The position numbers were made by a program, and so were the translations under genes. The notes below the pieces were generated by a model, which was not told the DNA's origin, searched no databases, and saw only the letters and a program-made list of their open reading frames with translations. Below, piece by piece: positions 9,987 to 20,745 of a stretch of 64,000 nt of DNA. Position 1 is the first letter of the stretch, and every line of letters begins with the position of its first letter. This DNA is from Nephrocerus scutellatus (Eukaryota; Arthropoda; Insecta; Diptera; Pipunculidae): the NCBI GenBank assembly GCA_947095585.1, contig OX352763.1, forward strand, positions 39,544,010 through 39,608,009, written 5' to 3'.

Positions 9987-12857
9987 TATATATTTTTAAA
10001 AAATATTATATACGCCAGTCAATCCAATAGTCAAATACACATTTCTATACTTTATATCAATGACCAAGTGTATCTCTGAAAAATGCATTCAGATAGAGGG
10101 TGGAACAATATTCTAAAATAAAAATATTACAACAGCAAAACTTTCTCTCTCCACCGTGTGGAAGTTGAACTAAAAAATTTCGAGAGTCCAATTGTGTGCA
10201 GAAATAATTTCCCCGCAATTTTGCCTCCATCATCCCATTGTACATATTGGCAATTTATGATTTTTAAACTTAAAATAGTTGGGTGGGTGTGTGATGTGAG
10301 TGTACAAGGCAGGCTACATTCTGTGGCGTGTTGCGTGTCGTCCCCCCTTCTGACCCTTTTAAGCCAACCGAGTATAAAAACGTAAGTTTTCTTGCATCGC
10401 TAATAGCTAAGTTGTGCGCTTTCCTTTGTTAATGTGCAACAACATGGAGCATGGAACAACAATAACAATAACAACAACATGCAAATGTTATATGTGACAC
10501 AAACACAATTCATATAATAAACGTGTAAAAGTGTTGACACGATGTCAACATTTGTGAGGCTACCACCTACTATTTGGCCGTCGTCGTCCTCGTCGTCGGC
10601 GTTGTTGTGTTCCAATGAAGAACAACAAGAAGAAAAAAAATATAAATCCAAGTCGACAAGCCATTTATGATTCCAAGAGGAGGAGGCACCACGAACACAC
10701 AAAGCTCACGCGCGTCTCGCGCACGAACCAGCCAATCAGTGTCAAACTTATGTTGTACATTCCATCGACACATGTACTGAAATTGAGCCTGAACAAGGCA
10801 GCGACCGAAACCACCATATGACGCTTTGGAGTGTCACGTCGACATCTTTTGCTAATAGCTGCAGACGAACAACTCAAAGAACGAAAAGAGAAACACGAAA
10901 GAGTGGCAATTCAGGTAAGGCGCTGCGGTGTAATTAAATCACAGGGTGACTGAATAATTCGATTGCTGAAGGAACAAAAAACGAGAAACGATTTCTTAGT
11001 GCACGCGCGCTGCTATGCAATGATGCACCACTTCCTTGGGACAGCCGCCACCGCCGTCTCTCCAGACAGCTCTCGTTCTTTATTTACTCGAACTTTTGTG
11101 TTTCTTCCTTTTTTTTCGTGTCTTCCAAAAGACCTTTCAACAAAGAAATATGTGTGGTGTAGGCAATGAACACCGCGGTGCAGTGAAATGCTATGCTATG
11201 CTATGCATGCAAACGACCATCCGGTGGTGAGTCGTTGGGTGCCCGAGAGTAGTGATGAACAGAGAAGTTAGGAGCATTTCCTCTAAAGCAGAAGGCGACT
11301 GTGCAGATCGTAGTGTGGTGCCACAAGTGCCGTGCCTGCACCCATCCAATGCAACGCAATGCCCCAAAGGGCAAAAGCAACATTCTTCCGACAACCTACG
11401 ACGCGACCTCCGCCACACCCCCTCCACCCCTCTGATGTGACTTATGCACTCCACTTTCACGAGGAGCAGCGCGCGCGTAGTGCTGTGTGCAAAAGGGGTT
11501 ATTCATTTTGTGTAAACATCGTAATAACAGACGAAGCCGACGACTAAGCTGGATCGACCAACGTGCTTCACCTTAAAAGCCTTTCTACAACAACTATCGT
11601 GTCGTCGTTGTCGAACGCCGCCGCACTGCATTCGCTGTTAAATGCGGTGAACATTGCAAATGGTTGATTCAGGTGCATAAATATTTAATAACATGCTCCA
11701 GGCTCCAGGAGGAGAAGCATCAACAACACACGCAGCACCACCCGATGGATGAATGTATAGTGAGGAGTGTGAGTGAGGGTGGTGCTGTTAAGGTTTGCTT
11801 TGCTTAAAAGGCACTCGTCGTCGCTCGATTATGGTGTTCAGTTGTTAGTTGGTTGGTTGATGGAGTCAGTGGCAGTGGAGCAAACACACTCCAACAATTC
11901 ATTCCGCTGCATTCAGATTCTAAATGGATGCGCGCGGTGCACGCTCTTAATGGCAGTTGCTGTTCTGGGTAGTGGTGCGGCCGGCAGCCAAACCACCGAT
12001 TGTGATTATTACAAAAGAAAATATTGTTGATGGTTATGGAGGAACTTCACCGTAGGCGATCAAAATCGAGGGATTCTTTGGTTGTGGTAAGGCCAGCCGA
12101 ATAGAGGGAAACTGACCGCCTTTCTCGGTTTTCCCAGCTTTACCGCCCTTCCCCGCCTGCTATGACTTATCGCCATGGTAATTTATTACATTTATGTTTT
12201 GGGTTTTTTTTTATCTCGCCTCACGTGGCGGCTTCTTTGTGTCTTGTGTATGCTTCTTTCTACCAAATATGGCTGGAACGCACGCGCTCTCATCAAAGCA
12301 ACCGCGCTTGTTTGGCCACATTTTAATGTGTCAATTCGCGCATACAGAAGTGATAAGCGAGACTTCTAACTACAGGAATTTCCCGGATACTGGAGTAAAG
12401 TTAATCATCGTCCAATCAACAGGCGCGGGCTTTAATTTTTTGCTTGTTGTTGTTGCTTATAACTTCATTAGCGTATAACCGCGAAATAGCTGCTTTGGTG
12501 CTAAATGAATGTATTGGGCTAAGATGTCATTTAGATTTTCAATTCCAATTAATCAGCATGAGCATGAGGAGGCAGCTCATCTGATCTTCTCTGATTTGGG
12601 AATATTGGGTCAATATTTGTCAGGCCAAAAAACGCAGAAAATATTTAAACTTCGTGTTAACTTAATTGAGATATCAGAGTGATAATCATTTGGCAAAATA
12701 ATTTATTAAATAACCCTATTTACGCTTAAATGATTCTCTGCGATTTTTTGTATTAATAATACATAGCCGTCTGTCGCTGTGATAAGGCTCCAAAAACATA
12801 TCAACACTGTGCCCACCAGCGAATTGTAAGCCGTTGTTCCTTGTATCTGGTGTATTT
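9987..12857. other. Non-coding stretch up to the RTE target site
   Basis: Apparently unique sequence with an AAC-rich patch (10438-10482) and a CTATG run near 11190. A TATAAAA at 10373-10379 has no convincing initiator or downstream frame, so I do not call a promoter. Overlapping short frames on both strands look like chance. Confidence 0.5.
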
Positions 12858-12869
12858 TGAACGCATCTT
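12858..12869. repeat. Left target-site duplication of RTE insertion
   Basis: TGAACGCATCTT, identical to 16313-16324. It directly follows the (GAA)n tail of the reverse-strand RTE 3' segment. Confidence 0.88.
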
Positions 12870-12877
12870 CTTCTTCT

Positions 12878-14040
12878 TTATGTCCTGTATCCCCTTATGG
12901 GTCATAGGGCCTCTACTACGCCTACGCACCATCGCGTGCGGTTCCTGGCAATGAGCTTCAGCTCTCTCCAACTCTTCCCCAATTGCCGTGCCTCCTCCTC
13001 AACTGTTCTGCGCCATGTATTTCTCGGACGACCCGTTCTTCTACCATCCTGAGATAACGGGTTCCATTGCATTGCGTAGTTTGCTATGGAACTGTCGCCT
13101 TTTCGGAGTGTATGACCAATCCACTGCCACTTCCGTCGTTGGATGGTTGTGCCTATTGGTTCCTGACCCGTTCTCTGGTAAAGATGTTCGTTAGAGATAC
13201 GGTTAGGCCAGAAAACCCTTAAGATGTTCCGTAGGCACCTATTTACAAATGTTTGTAATCTTTTTGTGATAGTAGGGGTCGGTCACCTTCCAAGTGCTGC
13301 ACTCATACAACAGCACAGATTCAACATTTGAGCGGAACAGTCGCAGCTTGGTGTTTAAGCTGATCGCATTGCTTCGCCATATCATGGACATCATTCCAAA
13401 CACCGATTTTGCTTTGCCGATTCGGTTGGCAATGTCCTGTTCGGTTCCACCTTCGGTCGAGACAATACTCCCAAGATATTGGAAACTCTCTACTCTCTCT
13501 ACCGGCTGTCCAGCAATGTTAACATGAGTAACTGAGTTAGTGCCGAGGTTGATGATTTTGGTTTTGGCAGTATTAATATTCAAACCCGCAACATTTGCCT
13601 CCCTCTCCACATTTGTCGTCATTTGGTGCAGCTCCATAATTCTATGTGAGAGTAAACAAACGTCGTCAGCGTAATCCAGATGTTTGAGTTGAGATGTAAG
13701 AGTCCAACGAATTCCTCCGTTTCCAGTAGATAAAGCTGCGCGAAATACATCGCTAATCACCAACAAAGTATCGGCGATAGAATGCAACCTTGTCGTATCC
13801 CACTTAGGATCTCGAATTCCTCTAACAGCTTTTCCTAATGCAGCACATGACATTAAGAGCCATCATAGGTTGCTTTAATAATAGCTATTAGTTTATCGGG
13901 TATACCTCTCCTGCGCAAGGCGAGCCAGATAAACTGTCTGTTGACACTGTCAAACGCCTTCGCAAAATCGATGAACAGCAGGTGCAGTGGTGACCGGAAT
14001 TCAACGCACTGTTCAATAATGATCCGCAGGGTGTTTATGT
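12878..14040 (-). pseudogene. RTE LINE 3' segment: RT palm, thumb and C-terminus
   Basis: Reads from IDFAKAFDSV (motif A, near 13940) through GIRQGCILSPIL (motif B) to LDYADDVCLLSHR (catalytic box intact, near 13675), then GLNINTAKTKIINLG, VESFQYLGSIVS, and the C-terminal RTE block WQWIGHTLRKGDS, GRPRNTWRRTVEEEA, WRELKLIARNRTRW. Lesions include two stops near 13855 and 13838, a frame change near 13765 and another near 13268. The coding end is followed at once by the (GAA)n tail, as is usual for RTE elements with minimal 3' UTRs. Confidence 0.88.
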
Positions 14041-14322
14041 TTTGGGGATCTGCATTGCGATTGATCGGGAAACTACTGACTGCTCAAAACTTGGTTTGGG
14101 CCAGTAGCGTAACAATCAAGTTCGTGATGTAGTGCTTGCTCTACCTCCTCGTGGTGGTCCCCGGGCAACTATGTGTATAAATCCTTATACATGTAGGCTA
14201 AAACTGCAAGTGCGAACGGTCTAGCGTTTCTAGTCTAGGTAACGTGGGCTAGCACCCTGCGGTACCGAAAAATACCCGCTACTGAAACTGACACAACGCC
14301 TCGGATAAGTAATGATCGAATA
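14041..14322 (+). other. Probable RTE 5' leader
   Basis: Sequence between the inversion joint and the endonuclease frame, on the forward strand. Its last 40 bases are open in the endonuclease frame, so the true start codon may lie upstream of 14323. I see no promoter motif. Assignment as 5' UTR is by position. Confidence 0.5.
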
Positions 14323-15918
14323 ATGACGACTTTTGGCTATTGTACCCGGACTAAGATTGGTTTCTGGAATGTGAGGACGCTCCTTGACTCTGGAAGTGAA
14401 GGACCTCATAATGCCAGATTTCTTCAACTGGAACGTGAGTTTCTTCGATATAATTTGGACATACTGGGAGTGAGTGAAGTAAGATGGTTCGACGCGGGAG
14501 AGTACCAATCCCCAACGTGTAACACTGTGCTACTCTACTCTGGCAAACCCTCCGGCAGTACTCGTGAATCTGGAGTGGGTCTGCTGATAACGCCAACAGC
14601 ACGTAGAGGCCTAATTTCCTGGCACCCGCATAGTGATAGGATCATATCGGCCAGATTTCGGACTAGAGTACGGCGCGTCACGATCATACAGTGCTACGCC
14701 CCAACGAATCCCTCGACTGAGGATGAAAAGGACAACTTCTACAATCAACTAAACGCTGTATTCAACGCAACGCCGAACGGAGATATCGTCATCGTGATGG
14801 GGGATTTGAATGACAAGGTTGGCAACGACAATGAAGGACTCAAGCATGTGATTGGGAAGCACGGCCTCGGCAACCGAAATGACAATGGTGAAAGATTTGT
14901 TGATTTCTGCAACACCAACAACCTTGTTATAGGAGGCACCATGTTTGAGCATAAGACTTGCCACAAGGTCAGCTGGGTGTCAACTGACAGGCAATCATCA
15001 TCCAACCAAATCGACCATGTGGCGATCAGCAGACGTTTTAGGAGCTGTCTGTTAGACGTCCGAAACAGACGAGGAGCCGACATGGGTATGGTACGTGATC
15101 ATCACTTTATGGTAGCTACTGTCCAGTTACGTACTGCATCAGTTCATAGAATCCGCAATATCATCCGAATGCCTAGGTATAACATCGACCGGCTAAAGAT
15201 CCCCTCAGTACGCCAAAAATTAAGGGATCATTTATCGCAAGGAGTGGAAGCAATCAGCAGCTCACTGCCGACAACCATCCAGGAACATTGGAAGGCTGTG
15301 AAAAATGTTTTCACATCTGGAGCGGAAAGTATTGTCTGTAGAAGCCAGGCAAGGCACAGCACGTGGCTTACCGAAGATACCTGGAGGCGGATTGAAGAAC
15401 GTAAACTACTTAAAGCTCGTATTGTAGATATCCCAGCAGCAGCGAGGAGCGAGCTAGAGTCCATGTATCGAAGAAAAATGAGAGAAGTGCAGCGTAGTGT
15501 AAGACGTGACAAGCGTAACTATATTAACAACATGGCCTCAGAAGCAGAGGAAGCAGCGAGCCGGTGCGATAGCAGAACCGTTTACAGAATCACCAAAGAG
15601 CTGACAGGTGGTCACCGCTCTAGCCAACATCCGGTGAAAGGCCTAGATGGTACCGTACTCGTTTCAGATGAGGATCAGCTCAAGCGATGGAAGGAGCATT
15701 TCTCTACGGTCCTTAACCGTGTATTTGCTAACGATATGCACCTAAATCAAACGGAAATGCCGGAAGTAACAATTTCCCGAATTCGCACCTCAACTCCCAG
15801 TAAAGACGAGATCGCTACCGCGATTAACGCACTAAAGAACAACAAGTCGGTAGGACTAGATGGTATACCCGCAGAGCATCTGCGTGCAGCTCCAACGACA
15901 TCAGCAGAGCTTTTATAT
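14323..15918 (+). pseudogene. RTE LINE 5' segment: AP-like endonuclease and RT N-terminus
   Basis: One long open frame encodes an apurinic-type endonuclease followed by the start of the RT. Endonuclease motifs by residue: WNVRTL (15-20, catalytic Asn), LGVSEVRW (48-55, Glu52), CYAPTN (124-129), GDLND (160-164), QIDHVA (229-234) and RDHH (258-261, where SDHH is usual). All metal and catalytic residues I look for are present. The linker carries the WLTEDTWRRIEER basic block. The RT begins with LKNNKSVGLDGIPAEHL. The chosen start is the first ATG giving a full endonuclease, and the frame is open further upstream. The frame is lost between about 15905 and 15935 at an AT-rich 'tatatatagagattttata', after which coding continues in the +1 frame. 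This is the best-preserved coding sequence in the window, but it is a transposon fragment. Confidence 0.88.
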
Positions 15919-15934
15919 ATAGAGATTTTATATT

Positions 15935-16312
15935 GTAGAGAGAGCTTGGGAGGTAGAAAGTTTCCCCGAAGAGTGGAAGAAGGGAATGATTGTCAAGCTC
16001 CCTAAAAAAGGTAGTCTTATGGAGTGCGAAAACTGGAGAGGCATCTGCGTTCTCCCTGCAGTTGCAAAAGTAATAGCCAAAGTCGTACTTGAACGTATTA
16101 AGGAACATCTGGAAGAAACACTCGATGCCGAACAAGCAGGTTTCCGCACTGGATCCTTCTGTGTAGACCACATAAACACCCTGCGGATCATTATTGAACA
16201 GTGCGTTGAATTCCGGTCACCACTGCACCTGCTGTTCATCGATTTTGAGAAGGCGTTTGACAGTGTCAACAGACAGTTTATCTGGCTCGCCTTGCGCGCC
16301 AGTTTATGATGA
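15935..16312 (+). pseudogene. RTE LINE 5' segment, continuation in another frame
   Basis: After the frameshift the RT resumes with VERAWEVESFPEEWKKG, KLPKKGSLMECENWRGI, AEQAGFRTGSFCVDHI and FIDFEKAFDSVNRQFIWLAL (motif A). It ends abruptly after the codons for CTTGCGC at 16297. Fifteen unmatched bases and the right target-site copy follow. Confidence 0.88.
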
Positions 16313-16324
16313 TGAACGCATCTT
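16313..16324. repeat. Right target-site duplication of RTE insertion
   Basis: TGAACGCATCTT, identical to 12858-12869. Flanking sequence outside both copies is unrelated. Confidence 0.88.
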
Positions 16325-16560
16325 GGATAATATGAAAAGTGAAGAAGAAAAGGTGGCCTCAGATAGAGTTCCAGAAAAGCTATTCGATAACATCTAAAGG
16401 CAGTGCCAGTGTGGGACATCTTCCATATGGTAATAGCCGCTTTAACTCACGCACGCACCCGTGATTCTATTGTGACGAAACGATTTTCAACGATTATTAA
16501 GCTTTTCTTTTAGTGATTCCCGAACTTTAAGACAAAACTGGGGAACATTAAATGCGTTTA

Positions 16561-16905
16561 TATTAACTTGCCTATGTCTTTCTGTCGGTTTATATGTCAT
16601 TCTGTCACGCTTTTTTCATTCTAATCCTGTCGTGTCCGACGGTCGTGTACGCGTTTTTGTGGAAAATTTTCCGGAGGCGGGTCTTAAGGAGTGTTCTTAT
16701 GGGGTCCGGAGGGCAGTGTTGTGGTGGTCATGGGGTCTTGAGGGGATCTTAAAGTGGTTTTAACAGGGTCTTATATGTCATTCTGTCACGCTTTTTTCAT
16801 TCTAACGGTGTAAGTTAACGATTTTTTGTGGGACTTTTCGGAGGCGGGTCTTGAGGGGTGTTGTTGAGGTCAAGGGGTCCTGGGTATTGGGCTTGGAGCA
16901 GAGTT
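16561..16905 (+). repeat. Repeat family R2, copy 1
   Basis: Contains two copies of 'gtcattctgtcacgcttttt' followed by tcattcta (16596 and 16776, about 181 bases apart), each followed by GGTCTT-rich sequence such as 'gaggcgggtcttaaggag'. The reverse complement of 45000-45690 matches it collinearly over about 340 bases, from 'cttgcctatgtctttctgtc' onwards. No coding frame. Confidence 0.8.
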
Positions 16906-17410
16906 GTGTCGCTGTCTTGCGTTAACAGCTTCACTAAGCTACTCAAGTAACCCAATCAAAAGGTTTTCAAAAAAATTATCCAGAGATCAGGAGTTCAATG
17001 CTGAACTTTATTGGGAGCTAAGTTCCGAAATGCGGGAGCCACTGCTTCGGTAGTAGTATCGTTCCACACTATATAGAGTATTTCTCCACCCAATATGGAA
17101 TTTCACCGTGCATTATGTGTGTATGCTTGCAAAAATTGTTTGGGAATTACATTTGTGGTTTTTTGGAAAAAAGAAAATTTTCTATCGTCGTTGTTGTGGT
17201 TCAACTTCAAACTCTTAATGCAATTGTAATTCCCAGTTTAATTGGCTCGGCGAGTGGTGTTTTTGTTTTATCGCAAAACTCACACTCGGACGGACGTTCC
17301 GACAGTAGTCGGTGGTCTCATGCATGCGACTATTGAGCTCTATATAAATCAGAGCACTAATCGTTGGTTTTATTTCGTTTTCTTTTTAAAAAAAAGCTTT
17401 TCCCCTTCTG

Positions 17411-17480
17411 GGGATTCGAACCTGTGATTCGGTGGGACGGCTGCTCGATAGTCTGAAGCTTAGTCGATTGTGCTGTGTAC
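17411..17480 (-). repeat. tRNA-like fragment, possible SINE head
   Basis: The reverse strand carries an exact B-box-like 'ggttcgaatcccc' (17411-17423), and about 45 bases upstream an A-box-like 'cagcacaatcgac'. Spacing fits a tRNA-derived promoter. I cannot fold a complete cloverleaf, so a pseudo-tRNA or SINE head is likelier than a functional tRNA. Confidence 0.45.
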
Positions 17481-18285
17481 CAGTGATGGCCAAAATTTCT
17501 TGTATAGAAGTATTAGTTGTACGGGCGCACCAAATCACTTCGTTACATGACTTTAAAGCTGCGACAATAACACCACGGCTGCTTGGAAATATTTATATTT
17601 TAATTGCAGTAGGCATTATAATTCCCAAGTGGTTATAACTGTTCAAAAGTCAAAAGGACAAATAACCCAAAGATTCTGATTTAAAAATCAGAAGCCTGAC
17701 ATAATTAGCTGCCAGGAACAATGGAGAGTGACTAGCCGTGAGAGTTGCTGACTGTGATTGGCGCCACCTAAAAATGAGACTGAGAGGTGGTGAACAGGGA
17801 GTCGCTTAGCCGGCGTGTTGGATTCTGTAGTATGACGTGGAAAAAGAAACAGGGTCTTAAGGGATTGAATGGGATCTTTCATGAAACCAATGGCATTGAA
17901 TTGAGTATGTTGGCCTGCGCTTTTGTTGGCACCGACGTGAATTTAAGGAAGAGGGTCTTATCAAACCTAAAAGATTCTTACAATTGCTTAACAATTGCTA
18001 CTGGCACCTATGGCGAACCAAGCAATATATATCCAGGAAGCCGGACAATTTTGGAATATAAATCTGGTGGCGGCAGATCACCAAATTTTTATTCCATAAT
18101 TATCTGACTGTCTACCACTTGTAGGACCGAAAATGTTGAAATGAAAATTTAATATAATTCTCGGAACGAACATATCGGAAAGTTTTAATTTTAGTTTTCA
18201 ATTTCCCAAGTGAACATTTTTTATTGATCCCATCCACTGGTACACACAAGCACAAGAGGAGCACATAATAACTTCCCCTATCAGT

Positions 18286-18310
18286 TAGTCAGTCAGTCAG
18301 TCAGTCAGCC
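18286..18310. repeat. (TCAG)n microsatellite
   Basis: About six copies of the tetranucleotide TCAG with one interruption. Confidence 0.95.
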
Positions 18311-18870
18311 AGCATGTCTGTCCGTTCCGTCTTGGTTGAAAGCAAAAATAAGCCGTTACAATACAAAACTAACGCAACGAAAAACTAAAAATCGATTGTC
18401 TGCTCTTCCAGTGGAAGAACGCGACCCCTACCACGCCCCCCACCATGTCCAATTGGGAATAAAACTTCCGACAGTCGGTTATAGTAGTCGTCGGTTTCGG
18501 TACAGAAATAATCGGATTTTCTTCATCGTCTGTCTGCTTTTGCTAATAATTTAATTTGAAAAAGTTTTAATGACTTTTCCCTCTCTCTCTAATCGAAAAA
18601 CACACACAGTAGTATTTTCATTATAGCAACGTAAGTGGGTGTAGTATTCCGCGTTCCGCCATCCTGTTGGCTGTTGCTGTTGCCATCTCAAATGAAAACG
18701 AAATGTAATTTCTAGAGCGCGAAGCAGCGGTTCCTACAGGCAACCGTCTCCGGTCCACATCCAGACTTGCTCCTTTCTGCTCGACTATTGTTTAATAGGA
18801 AAGGATATTGGAAGTGAAACTTGGTGCTTGTGCAAAAACTTTTGCTTTCCTCATTCATTTCAGCATCAAC

Positions 18871-18914
18871 GACCGACCGACCGACCGACCGACCGACCGA
18901 CCGACCGACCGACA
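18871..18914. repeat. (GACC)n microsatellite
   Basis: Eleven copies of GACC, essentially uninterrupted. Confidence 0.97.
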
Positions 18915-20204
18915 GACTCCTTACAAAACGGGTGAGCAAAAACGCGAAAGCACAACCAAGTCTGAGTGAGTGTTGGCTGGGTTGGGAATGCGGGTATTCG
19001 GGGATTTGAGGATACGATCCTTAACAGAATTTGGTTGCCACTGAATGATGCGTCTAACTGGAGTTCTCTACAGTAGTTACGAGTTGAGTATAGTCGCTGT
19101 TGGTACTTTACACTGGAAAATGGGCTCTCGTGCACACAAAGGACGACTACCCCACGATGAACTCCTGTGCTGCTACTCATGCTTCAGTTTCTTCTCCTGC
19201 TGGGGGCGCACTGTGTTTGTCTTTTGCTTTCGTTTTTTTTTTTTTGCTTGGGAGACGCTTCTTCACTCCAGTTTTTTTTTTGTTTCTTTGAAATTTTATT
19301 TCTCTCCTTTTTGGCATAAAGTTGATGAAAAAATCGCCACCACCACCACCTTTCATCGAATGAAAAACTACAAAGTTTACCTCGAGTCTCAGAGGACCAT
19401 GGAAACGTTTTTCTCGGCGATTATTTTGCTGATGGTGTTGTGTTGTTGTTGTTGTGTGTTTCTACTCTGTTACAGAAAAAGTTGTAAATACAAAATACAA
19501 CCCCGATGGCTGCAGAAAGAAAAAGGTTTACGAGTACAAAGGACCTGAATGAGTTCATGGCGAATAGTGCACAAAATAGCGGCGTCCATCGCCACGAATT
19601 GCACCGAAATTCGTAGTTATAAGGAAAAAGTGAAAGGAGAAATTTGCAAAGTGAGCCTTTTAAAAAAAATTAAATTAATGAGTGTCGGTAATTCGATAAC
19701 TTTTTTGCCAACATTAGATTTCCAGTTTTGTGGTGGTAGCATTGCATAGCTACTACTTCGTTAAGCAGGGGGGAGGCTTGGACTTTAGTTCTCAAAAAGG
19801 TTGATAAGATTTATTGAAAAAAAAAACGGTGTAAGAATGCAAATAATTATCCGTTAAAATTTCAATAAGACGCAGACGATACTGATATATCCTTGAAAGA
19901 ACTCAAAGCGTCGTCCAAGTGAACAAAAATAAGCTAGATCGAATACGCGGCAGATAGCAGTAAAACACCCAAAATACGCTCTCGGCTTCCTAAAATCAAC
20001 AATTTCGAGGCCTTCAATACTCGTCTGATTCGGCAAACAACGGGCTCAGAGTGTTAAAAACCCTCTCTGAACTCTTAGCCGAGTTTGCAAGTCTTGCTGT
20101 TGACCCAATAAATATGAGAAACTTTTATGTGTACATCGAAACACGCCAAACAATCACATTTATATGGTAATAATCTTCTATATTCCTCCGTGTGCGCAAT
20201 TTGC

Positions 20205-20460
20205 TTAAATCATTTCAGCCCTCTAGGTCGTGTGAAAGGAGGTTAAAAAATACATCAAAAATAGCGCGATTTCAACTCATCACATGCGCCACACATGAAA
20301 TGCGATACGCTTCAAAGGTAGTATAAAAAAAAATTTGGACTTTGGAATTTGGACAAAATTAAAGCTACCTAGGTCATGTAGAAGGTGGTTAAAAAGTACC
20401 TCAAAGAAGTCAATAAAAAAAAAACGCGCCACACGTGTCACGCGGAATATAAATAAAAAA
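20205..20460 (-). repeat. Repeat family R3, copy 1
   Basis: On the reverse strand it reads 'cacgacctagagggctgaaa' and 'acatgacctaggtagcttta', each about 60 bases after a 'gtgtggcgc' block. The same alternation is seen at 35795-36245 and 62410-62800. Unit spacing here is about 149 bases. Non-coding. Confidence 0.65.
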
Positions 20461-20714
20461 AAAAAAATAAAAAAAATTTAATACACATTAACTGAAGATT
20501 CCGGCCCCGCCCATAAAAGAAAGTCGTGTTGAGCCCATTTCAATTCTTTGCTTTGGTACAAAAATTGAGCTCACTAAGATTCGTTTAGTGTTAGTCGGAT
20601 ACCTTTGCGGGACAGCGGGACACGCGAAATCTTTGCTATAAGGATGGCATAGGATGCACAGAGTTACTTGGATGACATTGGAGAGATTTTTGGCGAATAG
20701 AATTGAGCATTGAA

Positions 20715-20715
<1 letters not shown>

Positions 20716-20745
<30 letters not shown>
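20716..20745. repeat. (ATT)n microsatellite
   Basis: Ten copies of ATT immediately before a LINE fragment. Confidence 0.97.

Larger units (their letters stand above)
12870..16312 (-). mobile_element. RTE-type LINE with 5' inversion, bounded by 12-bp TSD
   Basis: A 3.44-kb insertion made of two opposed parts of one RTE/BovB-like LINE. The 3' part lies on the reverse strand: RT from motif A through the C-terminus to a stop at 12878-12880, then a (GAA)n tail and no further 3' UTR. The 5' part (5' leader, endonuclease, RT up to motif A) lies on the forward strand. Both parts contain the same 128 bases (16170-16297 forward, 13913-14040 reverse), differing at one position. The same 12-bp sequence flanks the whole. 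This is the structure expected from twin priming during target-primed reverse transcription, as established for L1. The reading frame is broken in several places, so the copy is inactive. Fifteen bases between 16298 and 16312 match neither part. Confidence 0.85.
16906..20204. other. Non-coding stretch with microsatellites
   Basis: Holds a tRNA-like reverse-strand fragment (17411-17480), TCAG and CCGA microsatellites, and poly(T)/poly(A) patches near 19227-19285. The 167-codon frame at 19045-19548 runs through poly(T) and repeated Phe/Cys codons and looks like chance. Confidence 0.5.

Noticed and set aside
10373..10379. TATAAAA as a core promoter
   Set aside because: No initiator at the expected distance and no supported downstream gene.
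11191..11460. Overlapping 60-89-codon frames on both strands
   Set aside because: Mutual overlaps in four frames and no family resemblance. Chance frames in GC-richer sequence.
17411..17480. Functional tRNA gene
   Set aside because: Box motifs are present but acceptor and anticodon stems cannot be paired into a cloverleaf.
19045..19548. 167-codon forward frame rich in Phe and Cys
   Set aside because: Runs through poly(T) and TTG repeats. Composition explains it.
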